NCBI RefSeq assembly: GCF_027596085.1
Contig: NC_072460.1
Location: 9,534,231 to 9,598,230 of the forward strand
Direction: 5' to 3'
DNA length: 64,000 bases
DNA from: Anoplopoma fimbria
Taxonomy: Eukaryota > Chordata > Actinopteri > Perciformes > Anoplopomatidae
The position numbers were made by a program, and so were the translations under genes. This document shows, piece after piece, positions 21,432 to 59,504 of the stretch. The notes beneath the pieces are model-generated. The model was not told the DNA's origin. It saw only the letters and a program-made list of their open reading frames with translations, and made no database searches. Every line of letters begins with the position of its first letter. Position 1 is the first letter of the stretch.

Positions 21432-23060
21432 CAGTGGATATAAAAAGTCTACACACCCCTTAAAATGCCAGGTTTTTTGTGATGTAAAAAAACGAGACAA
21501 AGATAAATCATGTCCGAACTTTTTCCACCTTTAATGTGACCTATAACGTGAACAATTCAATTGAAAAACAAACTGAAATCTTTTAGGGGGAAAAATAAAA
21601 ATTAAAAAACTTACAATAACCTGGTTGCATAAATATGAACACCCTTCAACTAATACTTTGTTGAAGCACCTTTTGATTTTATTACAGCACTCAGTTTTTT
21701 TGGGTAGGAGTCTATTAGCATGGCACATCTTGATATTTATATATTTGCCCACTCTTCTTTGCAAAAGAGCTCCAAATTTGTCAGATTGCGAGGGCATCTC
21801 CTGTGCACAGCCCTCTTCAGATCACCCCACAGATGTTCAGTTGGATTCAGGTCTGGGCTCTGGCTGGGCCATTCCAGAACTGTAACCTTCTTCTGGTGAA
21901 GCCATGCTTTTGTTGATTAGGGTGTATGCTTTGGGTCGTTGTCGTGCTGAAAGGTGAAATTCCTCTTCATCTTCAGCTTTCTAAAGGAAGCCTGAAGGTT
22001 TTGTGCCAAAATTGACTGGTATTTGGAACTGTTCATAATTCCCTCCACCCTGACTAAGGCCCCGGTTCCAGCTGAAGAAAAGCAGCCTGAAGCATGCTGC
22101 TGCCCCACCATGCTTCACTGTGGGTGTGGTGTTCTTTGGGTGATGTGCAGTGTTGTTTTTGCGCCAAACATACCTTTTGGAATTATGGCCAAAAAGTTCA
22201 ACCTTGGTTTCATCAGACCATAGCACATTTTCCCATATGCTTTTGGGAGACTTCATGTAAGTTTTGGCAAAATTTAGCCGGGCTTGGATGTTTTTCTTGG
22301 TAAGAAAAGGCTTCCGTCTTGCCACCCTACCCCATAGCCCAAACACATGAAGAATACGGGAGATTGTTGTCACATGTAGTACACAGCCAGTACTTGCCAG
22401 AAATTCCTGCAGCTCCTTTAATGTTGCTGTAGGCCTCTTGGAAGCCTCCCTGACCAGTTTTCTTCTCGTCTTTTCATCAATGTTGGAGGGACGTCCAGTT
22501 CTTGGTAATGTCACCGTTGTGCCATATTTTCTCCACTTGATGATGACTGTCTTCACTGTGTTCCATGGTATATCTAATGCCTTGGAAATTATTTTGTACC
22601 CTTCTCCTGACTGATACCTTTCAACAATGAGGTACCTCTGATGCTTTGGAAGCTCTCTGCGGACCATGGCTTTTGCTGTAAGATGCAACTAAGAAAATGT
22701 TAGGAAAATCCTACTAGAACAGCTGAACTTTATTTGGGATTAATCAGAGTCACTTTAAATGATGGCAGGTGTGTACTGACTACTATTCAACATGAGTTTG
22801 AATGTGATTGGTTAATTCTGAACACATCCACATCCCCAGTTATAAGAGGATGTGCACACTTATGCAACCACATTATTTTACTTTTTTATTTTTTATTTTT
22901 TCCCCTGAAAGATTTCAGTTTGTTTTTCAATTGAATTGTTCACGTTATAGGTCACATTAATGGTGGAAAGAGTTCCGACATGATTTAACTTGGTCTCATT
23001 TATTTACATCACAAAAACATGGCATTTTAACAGGGGTGTGTAGACTTTTTATATCTACTG
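21432..23060 (-). mobile_element. Tc1/mariner-like transposon with ~200-bp inverted repeats, inserted in the AT-rich array
   Basis: The left end starts CAGTGGATATAAAAAGTCTA. The right end ends TAGACTTTTTATATCTACTG, its inverse apart from one base. TA dinucleotides flank both ends (21430-21431 and 23061-23062). The inverted repeats extend about 200 bp, to the shared GAACAATTCAATTGAAAAAC motif and its complement. The interior carries a decayed Tc1-type transposase on the minus strand. This element differs from the one at 8152-9572 in both termini and transposase sequence. Confidence 0.94.
21760..22688 (-). pseudogene. Tc1-like transposase, frameshifted and with an internal stop
   Basis: From 22688 downward the frame encodes paired-type DNA-binding helices, a GRPSNIDEKTRRKL linker, and the catalytic part with WSDETKVELFG and the [14 protein letters not shown] stretch. 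Near 22100 the frame shifts. The next segment contains the second Asp (QHDNDPKH) and then meets TAA at 21917-21919. In the same frame beyond that stop, the third acidic region ([11 protein letters not shown]) is still readable. The element cannot encode its own transposase. Confidence 0.88.
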
Positions 23061-23061
23061 T

Positions 23062-24535
23062 ATATATGACTTTATCACTTTTTTTACACATACTATAAAA
23101 TTATTTTTTGATGACTTTTTTGTTCACACCACAGTATGACTTTTTTTCAACATAATATATTTTGACCTTTTCAAGACTTTTTTTGACATGCTATACTATG
23201 ACTTTTGAAATACTTTTTTTCAATATATAATACTATGACTTTATACATTTTTTGACATGCTATACTGTGACTTTTTTCTAACTGCCGTATTAAGACTTTT
23301 TATGACATTTATTGACGTACTGTCCAATTAGTTTTTCATGAGTTTTTTCTACTTAAAATACTTACTATTAATTTTTTGGAAATACTGTTCTGACTTTTTT
23401 CAACATAATATACTATTAATTTTTCATCCCTATTTCAACATGCTAAACTATGACTTTTTCATGACTTTTTTCGACATACTATACTATGACGATTTCATTA
23501 TTATTACAATATGACTTTTAAATACTTTTTTTTAGCACATACTACGTATATACTAAGGCTTTTTTCGACACTATACTATGCCTTTTTCATGGCTTTTTTC
23601 TACATACTAAACTATGACATTTAAAAAAAAAGCTATCAAAAAACTAAATTCTATGACTTTCTTTTTTACTTTTTCGACATACTACGCTATAACTTTTTTA
23701 TGATTTTTTCAGCATGCTATACTATGACTTTTTCACGACTTTTTTCATCATACCAAACTAGGACTTCTTTCGACATACTATTCTACTATTCTATACTTCT
23801 ATATTTTCAAAATACTATACTATGACATTTTATGGCTTTTATTAACGAACTATTATGTCAATTTGACATACCATTGTATGTATTTTTCATGAATTTTTCG
23901 ACATTCTATTCAATTACTTTTTTCAACATACTTTACTATGATTTGTTTCAGCTCACTATACTATGACTTTTTATAACTTTTTTGCCTTAATAATGTCTTT
24001 TTTTTACATAATATACTATGACTTTTTATGATTTTTTAGACTTACAACACTATGACTTTTTTCCACAATATATCATTTGTTTTGACATGCCAAACTATAT
24101 ACTGTATTTTTCATGAATTTTTTCCAACATCTTATACAATTACTTTTTATGGCTTTTGCGTACTACACTATGACTTTTCTCATGTGTAATAAGTTGAGTT
24201 TTTCATGACTTCAATAAACCATACTGTAACTTTTTTTACTTGTTTTGCCATACTATACTTTCGGTATTTTTGACATGCTATACTATGACTTTTTATCAAA
24301 AGAAATTGACATACTACACTATGACTTTTTCACAACTTTTTGGACATACCAATCATGGCTTTATATGACCTTTATCGACATACTATACTAAGACTTGTTC
24401 CGACTTACTACCATAGGACTTTTTTAGTACTTTTTTGACATACTACACTATGACTTTTTCCACATGCTATACTGTGACTTTTTCATGACTTTTCTCAAAC
24501 TATACCAATGATTATTTTTTACTCTTTAAAACATT
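23062..24535. repeat. AT-rich degenerate tandem array, right part
   Basis: The stretch has many imperfect copies of a ~36-bp unit combining CATACTATACTATGAC with TTTTTCATGACTTTTTTCGA. Copies differ by substitutions and small indels. The Tc1-like insertion divides it from the left part. No open reading frame is supported. Confidence 0.85.
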
Positions 24536-24650
24536 CATTCATCTTCCGTAACCGCTTATCCAGTTAAGGGTCGCGGGGGGCTGGAGCCGATCTCAGCTGT
24601 CAATGGGCGAAGGCAGGGTACACCCTGGACAGGTCGGGCTCTCTCAAACA
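24535..24650. repeat. GC-rich fragment of a dispersed fish repeat inside the array
   Basis: A segment including CCGTAACCGCTTATCCAG, GGGTCGCGGGGGGCTGGAGC and ACACCCTGGACAGGTCG is typical of a high-copy fish repeat. It interrupts the AT-rich array, which resumes at about 24640. Confidence 0.6.
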
Positions 24651-25029
24651 TACTATAATGTTTTTTGACATTTTATTGTATGACTTTTCAATACTTTTTT
24701 CACTTTACTATACTAAGACTTTTTTATGCCCTTTTCAACAAGTAGCTTCATACAAATAAACTATACAAACAATGAAGTAATTTAGTTGGGCCTGCACCTC
24801 AGGTTGGGGATTCCAACTTCTAAGTCGCACTGCTGCCACATCAGGGGCTTTGGGCCATTACTTTGATGGTCTGGTCTGGATGCCTCCCACGCTGACACTG
24901 TCACCCTTATCCCCAACCCTCACCGCGCTTGTCTGGGCTTGTTTTGCACCCACTTTTCTACACATAAAACAAAAAAGTTGTCATTCCTAACCTGACAGAC
25001 GCTGACAGCTCACAAATACACATTTGAAA
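24650..25029. other. End of AT-rich array and short unique stretch
   Basis: Array copies continue to about 24740. The stretch 24780-24960 has balanced composition and no supported feature. Confidence 0.5.
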
Positions 25030-25052
25030 TGTAATTTAAAAAGCACACAGGT

Positions 25053-25058
25053 TTTATT
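25053..25058 (-). terminator. Candidate PRDM16 polyadenylation signal (AATAAA)
   Basis: The canonical hexamer is read on the minus strand about 3.3 kb after the stop codon. It is the last such signal before the repeat-rich region. Confidence 0.4.
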
Positions 25059-28000
25059 GCATATCAATTTCATGTATAAATTCTTCATAGCATTGGAAAG
25101 ATTACATTTGGTATACATTGCTATTCTACAGAATTAACATCAGAGTCATATCTTTCAATGAAATTTCTCTAAAGTACATCTTCAATAATCACAAGCATCA
25201 AAAGAACTGCAATTTTCAGAATTGTTCAATATTATTCTACAATCCTGTATTGTTTTTCATTATGTCTTCTCCCTCAACTCTTTTCTAATGTCTTTCAGAG
25301 CCACCTGCCCAAACATCTGTAAGGCAGTCAAGAACTTGAAGTCAAACCTACCAAACTAACCACATGTACAATAAGTGCATCTACGGATTTATTTTTTTCT
25401 TAAATTTTTTACTCATTTTTTGATTTGATACACATTTCACAAATGGACATCATTATGACTGCTAAACACGTCATGCACAATATCTTTTTTTGTTTTCCAT
25501 AAACATAACATAGGCGATATACAACTCAGATTCAAACAAAACAAGCACCATCCATTTAAACCCATATTTTTTCAATGATTTTTTTTTCTTCAGACAAATG
25601 CACCATTGTTTTTCATTCTTTAAAATACTATACAGTTAAAAAGAAACAATATGTATATTTTTACTTTCTCCTGTAACAGTGGGGGAAAACAGCAACCATG
25701 TTCTATTATGCTGAAACATATTTCAGCGACCATCTGCCAGAATACTTTCTGAAGTTGGCAAAATGGAATACTTCAATGCCTTCAATTCTTTTGCTTTACA
25801 CAGCGCGTACTTATTACAGTAGTCCATGACATGAATTACTACATATAGTCACCTAAACTAAAAACTTAGCAACCCAAGCCTTTACATTTTATAACCACGA
25901 CTTGAGAAAACAATGTGTTTATCATGAATGAAATCTCATTCAGTAGAATTATTTTAAAAAAGACTTCTGTCTTTAGAAAAAATGAGATGATGCAGCAGTC
26001 CTCATCAGCATCACACTACCACCTGCTGTTGTGAATACAAATTACAGTGCTTCTGTTCCAGAAATTTCTTATCTCTCCATGTCAAGCTTAAGCTGCTTAC
26101 CTACCTTAAGTGAAACTATGCAAATGCATGAAAATGCATCTGCGTTCTACGTTCTAGAGACCTAAGCCGGATCGATTTATGGCTTGGACCCATATGGTTT
26201 AAGTACTAGTTGAAAATACAGCATCAGGCCTAGTTCTGTGAGTCCCAGTACGCAGGGAGGACCAAGGCAACAATTATCAACAATGCTCATCCCCCCTGCT
26301 CCTGCAGCTATCTACAGTTATCTACAGTACACATGAGTCATGCCCTCAAAGGCACAGCTACCTAGTAGACCAAATGGAATGAGATTTTATTATGATTTTA
26401 GAAGAATATCAGGGAATATAAAGTTAAACTCATGATCAAGTTCTTCTGTTTTCCCTGACCAGAATAAAAAAATGAAGATATTGTTCTGCATGTTTTGAAA
26501 GTACAAACCAGCATAATTATGATGTTTATTTTAACACTATCTATGGTTAAGTTTACCTTTTTTTGGTTTAATGAGTCCTTCCTTTCGTTCGTGCATGACC
26601 AGCTTTTCTGTTGCTTCAGTGCAGTGAAGACTAGATGTTCATTCAGACTTGCTGAGTGTGTTAGACTTGATGTAATATAGGACAACTAATTTTAAAAAGA
26701 ATATTCATGGTTTATACTACATATATCAAATGAAAAACAGAGGGGAAAGGGAGCTTGATGTGGTAGAAACTAGTCGGATTCAATAATGTGACATTTCTGA
26801 AAGTTGTCCAAGTTTGACCGCACATAATACTTGAACCAATTCGAACAAGACGCATTCAGCATACTGGGTAAAATGGTTGAACTGAAAGCAGAAAAGAACT
26901 AAACACTGCAGGACGATACATTGCCAAATAGGATCTAAAGCTAACTACAGCTATCTTTCACTATAAATAAAAACAATTAATTTCATGGGTTCTTTCCATT
27001 TTGGCACACTAACGCATCAAAAGAGATTCAGAATCTCCCTCACGTTCTGGAGTTCATTCCTTCAGTATCAAGAAAAGAGGGATGAAATGACATGCCTTCA
27101 TTTTCACTCCTCCAGTCATGACAAAACAACCAAAAATAAATACATACACACACATTTCTGAAATCAAATATGTAAGAGCGTAATAATGAGGAAAAAAAAA
27201 CTATGACAGCAAATGCAAGCCCCTTGGAAAAGAAATGATTGTCAGAGAACAAAACATTTTCTATGGGTTATTTGGCACATACCACTCTTGCTATGAACAA
27301 CTAGGTTATTTTTTACACCATATGACAATATCATAGAATTTTGGTCCTTCTCTAAAATAATTATATTAACAATTTAGCACTGTGGTGCCTACAAAAACAA
27401 TACTGTGGTATCTAAGAGTAGAGGAAGTAAATAAAATTAACAAATGACGATGAAATAAACAAGCAGAGAAAGACTTTCCTCATTTTTTGAGTATGATTTG
27501 AATTCATTTTCAGCATGATCAAATTGGGTAGTGTCCCAGATAGCTCATCAAAATCACCAGTTGCTGTGCACATTTGAACATTGAACATCATTCTCCTTGT
27601 AATCATTAAAAAAATCAACAGTCTACTGGAACTTTTATTCCCTCAAGTAACATTTAGTGTGGTGCTATTGTTGATTCTGCAGTTATAACTGAAATAAGAT
27701 CAGTACATGATTCGCCCGTGATTGGTGGGGGAAACCTGGAGACAATAGTCTGAAACACCAACACCTTGTGGACATGCAGTGCTAATGCAGTGCTGATGCT
27801 GCAGTGCTTGTAGTAGGCGCTGTACACAGACTTTAAAGTCATACTAGTCATTAAGTGTCTTTGAGAGCCTTACGTTGGGTCTCTGTGGTGCTGGAGTGAG
27901 CCTTGTGGACTTGGGGAGGATCAGAGTAATGCAGAGTTTCAATGCTGTTGAGAAGCAGTCATTGTGTCCTTCACATCAACAGGAGCTTAGCAGTGCTTTC

Positions 28001-28066
28001 TTTTTGAGTCTTGTGAGATGTCTCACCAAGGGACAATCTCTCCCTCCTCTCTCTCTCTCACTCACA

Positions 28067-28188
<122 letters not shown>

Positions 28189-28330
28189 TATTTCTATCTA
28201 GAATGAATGTGACACAGAATTCTTCTCTAGCGTCCATGTTTCTCACTACTCATGTCCACTCTGTCTCTTGTTCTATCCATTTGCGAAACCAATGTTTCTC
28301 CTACTCTTCCTACCGCTTTCGCTCTCTCGT

Positions 28331-52901
<24,571 letters not shown>

Positions 52902-53029
52902 CTGTTAAGAGAGCAACAGGTTAGATACTATTACAGGGACAAAACAACAGGCTATCGTCAACCAGCAAATCACTTGGAATCTTTCTATAAATAACTTTTT
53001 CAGAGGAGGTTATTGGCAGTAAAAACAAA

Positions 53030-53650
53030 TGCAATTGTTAAGGTAGACATCAGAGGGTATAAGAGTCTGATCAGACAGCACATTAAGCGTTTTGTGAGCT
53101 TCTATTGCTATGGTGAACGCTTCGCATTTTTACGCTCCATGAGCCTCGTGTTTTTACAGGAGTGCTCTGAACACCTCAAGATGAAAAGAATTTCAAGAGC
53201 GGAAAAAAGCGCCTGATTTCACTGGCGTTTTTTCTCATTGTGGTGAGTTTTGCTAGATACCGGATCTATATGACTTTACCAACCGTAGTGAAAAAGGTCT
53301 GAACACAAAACAGCAGGCCTGGAGGCAAATTAGTGTGGAAAATGAGATTTTGGGTAAGTTGTTTTCATTAATTTAAACTGTACTATTAACAATTAGGTAG
53401 CATACAGTTCATGGTTTGTATTAAGCTAAAGTTAGCACTAATTTGATGGTTGCAACAACTAAAACAAAAAGACTCAGCAAACTGAAAAAAAGCGCTATGT
53501 CTGCAACAAAACAAAGGCAGAGAAGTGCACCTCGTGTTTTAAACCTTCAAAACGCGCTCTGTCTGATCAGGGCCTATGAAAGCTGTGCCAGGAGTTTGAG
53601 TCTTTCAGTCAATTTTAAGACACAGACGCAAAATGTCAGTGGGTGTTAGG
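53030..53650. repeat. Probable dispersed fish repeat
   Basis: Phrases such as GCGTTTTGTGAGCTTCTATT, TTTTTACGCTCCATGAGCC and GAAAAAAGCGCCTGATTTCA resemble a high-copy fish repeat I have seen in other loci. Neither ends nor coding capacity can be defined. Confidence 0.35.
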
Positions 53651-55600
53651 ACCACCTAACCTTGTCATTCCCAACAACGAGAAGAGAAAAGAGGGAAAGG
53701 ATGAGAAAGGAGGAGGGAGTGGACAAACTGTGGCTTCTTTCACTTGTCTCAAGACTTTCTCTGGCACATACTGATCACCCTTTGTAACCCCTACGCCCCC
53801 CTGAGACTCAGAGAGCGGGTTTCATGTTTCCCGCTTTAACAGAGAATGAGGGAGGATGGCGGTAGAGGAGAAGGAGGAAGAGGAGGAGAAGAGAAGAGGG
53901 GTTTATTGAGGAGCACAAAGTGAGGGGAAAACCGTGAAGGAGTAAGAATCCTTTATGCTTATAAAAACCTCATTCCTGTCACAATTGTAAATTATAAATG
54001 ATGACATTGTGAGAATGAGAATGAACACAAGTCCTGAAATTTGCCAAAAGAACAGATATGAGACAATTGCAGACTGGAAAGAGACTGCATACCTTGTAAA
54101 GGCCAGAAATATTGCTTTATACTCTTTGCTCCTTTGAGTGCATTTGTGCACGTGTATTGGTATGTGAGTGTGATGGACTTCCGTGAATCTGGGGACGGCT
54201 GAGCTAAAACCCTGAGGCCCACGCTCTCAACCAAGCCGGGGGTGAAGCTCCGATTTCTCCACAGCACCGCGTGTGATACTGAGCCTGTGTGAATCCTCAG
54301 GGGAGAACTGGCCTGAGACAGAGCAACTCCTCTAATTACAACTCCCAATCAGCCTGGCCTGAGTTCAGAGCTGACCTCTAGCTTGACTCTCTGCGTTCCT
54401 AATCACAGTCAAATGTCTGCTGGAGGAAATTGAGGTGTGATGGAGAAGAACCAACAAACCATCTGACGTTTTTAGATGTGCAAAGTTTGTGAACCTCTCT
54501 AACTGGCTGCTTTTCTAAAGGCATATTCGTGGGTCTTTTCCCAGCTCGTAAAGTGTGAATGGTCATGTTCTTGTTGTCTGGGTGAGCGCGTGCAGAAGGT
54601 GTATTTTTGTGGGTGGGGGTGCAGGTGCCAAGTTTGGTAAGTAAATATGTAAAGGGTCTGGTTGAAGGTGTGGAACAACTGCCATGTGCTCGTTTGTACA
54701 AATACTCCAACCGTTTCAGGCAAATGCATGTGCGCTTAGCTGAGTTAACATCTTGAGGTTACAGAAATGTTTCTCCTTTTGAGCCAAGGTGTGAGTTTAT
54801 CCTCCTCACTAAATGTGCCCGCTGTAGAGTAACAATGTCGTGGGGCATTGGTTAAAAATAATCAAAACCGTAACCTTTGATTTGAAACCCTGAACAAGCC
54901 TGAAATAAAAACTGTGGCTACTGCTTATGTTAATGTTTCTGCTGATTGTGAGAGTGGGAAAAGAGACCGTTTGTACATATCAGTTCCTGTTATGATATAT
55001 TTTTACTGTAATTCACACTGAGATATTCAGCGGCATATAGAGTGATAATGTCCACTGAAGGAGCTTCTAAATAAAAACGGAATCTTATCCATTCCTCGCT
55101 TTCCACATTCACAGCTACTGCCTCTTCTGCTTCCAGTTTACAACTTCAACAATCGGCTTGATCGAGTCCAGGTCTTTATTTTATGTGTGAAAGCAGTCAC
55201 TGAAAACTAACCAGGCATACCCCCTCCTAACACCTACTACTCCACCCAATATCTTTTCTGCAGGCGTAGAAGTCAGAGTGCACTTGTCATGGTACTGCCA
55301 GGGAGGTGCCACAGGTATCGTACATGTTTTATGAACACAGAGAAAAACAAAAAATCCAGGTGGAGTCAAGGTGGGATACATTTTTTTTTTTAGGGGAAAT
55401 AGGTGTGGGAAGGGAGGTGGGGAAGTACGACAGTGCACAGACTGACCCACACATGTATGAATACTACTTTGACTACGTCTTTGGCATGGTAGTATTCATA
55501 CACATTCATTTTGGTTACCCCCTCCTCCTACACACACACTCACGGATCTGATCAGAGGCTTAATGAGCTGCAGACCTGCGTGCTGTGTTTTTGTATGTGA

Positions 55601-55703
<103 letters not shown>

Positions 55704-56761
55704 GTCTGGGAGGCCTGCTAACACCCTGTCTCCGGGTGGAAGCCTGATTTATAAGGCTTCAAATGAGGTGCAACAGAGAAGGAGAGCCAGAACAAGCCCA
55801 TGGCTGATTGTTTGTTTATTTACCTTTCTTTTTCATCTCCCCCCCCTCCCTACGTCATGGGGGAGGAGGACCCGGGTGGAAATCATCAGCTTCACGTGCA
55901 AAAGGAAAGGGTTTCAACAAAACAAAGCAAAACAGGGAATTCAAAGTTTTCCCCTTCATTTTTATCTCCTCCTTCAGATCAGAGACTAGAAACATTAACT
56001 GTGACATTAAAGGGATGCTGATGACTTTATCTATAATGCTTCAATAACTAATGTCTATTACAACCTTGCATTGTCTCATTTTCATTCTGTCCATTTGGGC
56101 ATTTCAATGCCAATTTACTGATCTCCTACATCCGACGATCTCTTTCCTCTCAACAATTAAAGGGTACTTTGGATCTTTTTTTGTACTTTTGGCGATCATT
56201 CCTTTCAGAAATAACAAAATTCACCCCTTTAATGTTGCAATCTAAGAATACGGCAGAATTGTTAAAAATATGTTTGATAAACACCAGCAATAAGTCAATC
56301 AAACATGTTGAAACAAACCCTAAAGTTAGCAAAACCTATTTGGAGGAGGAAATGAAGGCCAACAGTAAAGTTATTACCCAAACTGCCGAATGAAACCATC
56401 CATCACATTTCCTGGTTGACATTTGACCTACTGAACTTGCTGTAGTTGTTAGCACACAGTTTCTTTGTGTACTGAGGGATTACTTTCAACATTTCAGGAG
56501 TGTTCACTTTTGGTTTTACCCCAACGTACAATGTTATTATTACTGATACAAATGATGGCAAAACCCATGGAAATAAAATCTATATCGTACAATTTGAAAA
56601 TAATTATCCTTTTAGGTCAGTAAAGAGAAGAAAACAGTCACACTTCTTATTTATTCATACTTTCATTCACCTCTATATCTCTGATTTTCTTCCAAAAAAC
56701 ACGTTTTAACCCATGATTTCTTTGATTCAATAGCATCAAAAAATGACTTACATGAGAGCAG

Positions 56762-56769
56762 ACACACAC

Positions 56770-56822
<53 letters not shown>
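56762..56822. repeat. (CA)n microsatellite
   Basis: CA tract of about 60 bp. Confidence 0.97.
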
Positions 56823-56827
<5 letters not shown>

Positions 56828-58122
56828 CCAACACGTGCATGCGCACAAAGACACAATGAGACTTCAGTGAAAGAGAAGCGGCTCTGAGTGGAGAGGATGC
56901 AGAGCAAACTCCACAGGAAGCTCTGATAAGAGCACAACACTTATATCGCTCCTCACAACACAAAGGGGAACCTTTGACAGCTAGGAACCTTTAATGGATG
57001 TCTCGGCATGCCCTCTCCACCGCCAGTTATATCTGATGGATGTGTGTGGCGTTCAGGGCTGAATTAATAGAGGAAAGTTGCTTGTACGGATAGACGTTGG
57101 TGACAAGGCCCATATTATTTTCTGTTTGACGGAGGCCAGAAAATGGAAAAGGCAGCTCGGAGCGCAGTGGTGATTGTGATTTTGATGTGAGACGGAGATA
57201 GAGACAGACTTACATGTTATTGTGTGTCTCTACGGGAAATATTTTTATGAAGTGTGATCTTAGTGCTTTGTTGCACTGCCCCGGGTTTTGATGTGTGAAC
57301 ACACCCAAGTTGGCATGTATTTTTATATGTGCCTGTGATAGTTTCAAACCTCTTAAATTGTAGCAACTTCTGTCTATACATGTTTTCCATGTTGAAAAAA
57401 AGACCAAATTTGTTGTTTTTGTATTAAATGCTTCATTGGATTTATAAATAAGTGACCAGTAGTGATCATTGTTATTGCTTTGCCTTTTTCAAGCACCTAG
57501 AAAAGGAGAGTGTTTTACAACCAAAGTTTGCTAAAAGGTTTTTGCCACCCGTGGAAAACAGGAAAGCAGCTCTGTGAACATGTAAAGAAAAGGCTGGTTC
57601 ACTTACTCATGTTCCGTGGAAGTGGCCCCAAATAAAAAAAGGTTGTTTCAAAGAGAAAGAGCAAAGAATAGTATCATTATGTTTCTTGTTTTTAATCTAT
57701 CTAGTTCAAGAATATGTGAAAATGTAGAGAAAGATAAGGGGGGTTGCATGCACTTCTCCATGAAGCAGCTAGGGGGTAGCCTGGAGTGATATCTCTCCAG
57801 GTAGAAGAGCATACACTTGAATTAAACTCCCATTCCATCTATGCAGCTGTACAAAACACAATATGAAAATGGTAATCAGAGTAAGACTTACATGCACGCA
57901 CACACACACTCGCTTTGTTTCACTCTGACGAGAGGGCCAGTCATGGACACAGAGCAGTGACAGTGACAGATTGAGTGGCTGTGAAGTGGGCTGCGGAGCT
58001 GGTTGTTAGATGTGTTGCAAATTAAGGTGCAGGACGACTAACAAGACATAAAGAAGTGTGTGTGAGAGTGTGTATCCTTTCTGGAAAAGGGTCTGTTTCC
58101 AGATGGGAGGTCCCTTTAACAT

Positions 58123-58216
<94 letters not shown>
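58123..58216. repeat. (CA)n microsatellite
   Basis: CA tract of about 94 bp, facing a (TG)n tract 200 bp away, so the two are complementary on one strand. Confidence 0.97.
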
Positions 58217-58218
<2 letters not shown>

Positions 58219-58412
58219 ATACACACAGGCGGACTAATAAAGCGGCTGAAAGATTACAGATCCCCACAGCGTCCCATGTGTTTGTGCACATTCACATGTA
58301 TGTGTATGTGTGCCTGGCCTGTGTGTGATGGATGGGGGCCTGCAGAGATGACCCTACCCTGCCACATCACTCAACAGTCTAAATGAGTGTGTGTCTGTTC
58401 ACATTTGTGTGT

Positions 58413-58413
<1 letters not shown>

Positions 58414-58509
<96 letters not shown>
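58414..58509. repeat. (TG)n microsatellite
   Basis: TG tract of about 96 bp. Confidence 0.97.
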
Positions 58510-58511
<2 letters not shown>

Positions 58512-58666
58512 AGGTGGACAGGCACACAAGACATCCTGTCAGAAAACTCTCTCTCAGACCGAGGGGGAAAAAGACAGAATAAAAGATGGAAAGAAATAGA
58601 GAGAAAGAGATTATTCCTATTCTATTAACTTCAGTGTAGTCTGGGTGACGACGGAGGGTGTGGGGG

Positions 58667-58704
58667 GTGTGTGTGTGTGTGTGTGTGTGTGGGGGGGGGG
58701 GGGG
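58667..58704. repeat. (TG)n followed by a G14 run
   Basis: TG repeats end in fourteen consecutive G (58691-58704), a tract prone to sequencing error and able to form G-quadruplex. Confidence 0.95.
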
Positions 58705-59504
58705 TTGTGAAGAGTAAGATAAGGGAGGAAAGTTGCAATCACAAAGTGTCTAGCTCTTAATCCTTGATTTAATTTTGTACTCAGATGTTAACAAAATTGC
58801 CCTTTATTTCTTAGTCTGTTGATGAAATTTAGATTTTTGACTTTATTTAGACCTTGACATTTTTTCCTACAAATAACAAAACTGCACAAACTTGGATTTC
58901 TCTAGCATTTTTTATACAGGTTAAAAAATGTGATTATTGTTTCTGAACAAAAAAATGAAGCCAGCTCATTATATGAGCCAGTAGAAAGACAGCATACAAA
59001 ATACATGCAAGCCTGCTACAAAAAGATTGTTTGAGAATGTCAAAAAAAATGCAAAACTGATTTGAAACCAAACACCAGAACAGATGCAGTAGAGTTGATA
59101 TATTTCTTCTTTAGGTTTCAGCTCCTTTCAGTTAACTCAAAAGAAAATTTTAATCATATAAAATATGAATTTAACATTTGTCAATCCAGCAAAATTCAGC
59201 ACTGTTCTGATAGTGAGGTTGACAGTATTTGTCAAGCATAACTCGTTTATTTTACGTATACATATTTTCCCAGACAGAAAGTACCTCTCTTGATACTAAA
59301 AATGTTCCTTTTCCTCTCTTTGTTTCACCACCCGTCTCCCCTTACCTGACTTTCATGCATGTACTGTAAATATACATTAATACTCCAAACCACCTGCAAA
59401 CTATTGAGTACCAAAAGTAACTGTCTAATGTAGAAGCCAAGAATTTGTTTGTCCAGCTAAATTCAAATATTATTTAAATATTATTCAAATTTGTTCTTCA
59501 AACA

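Noticed and set aside
20800..24740. CRISPR-like regular array
   Set aside because: Units are degenerate, contiguous and AT-rich without uniform spacers, and the host is a vertebrate; this is a tandem array.
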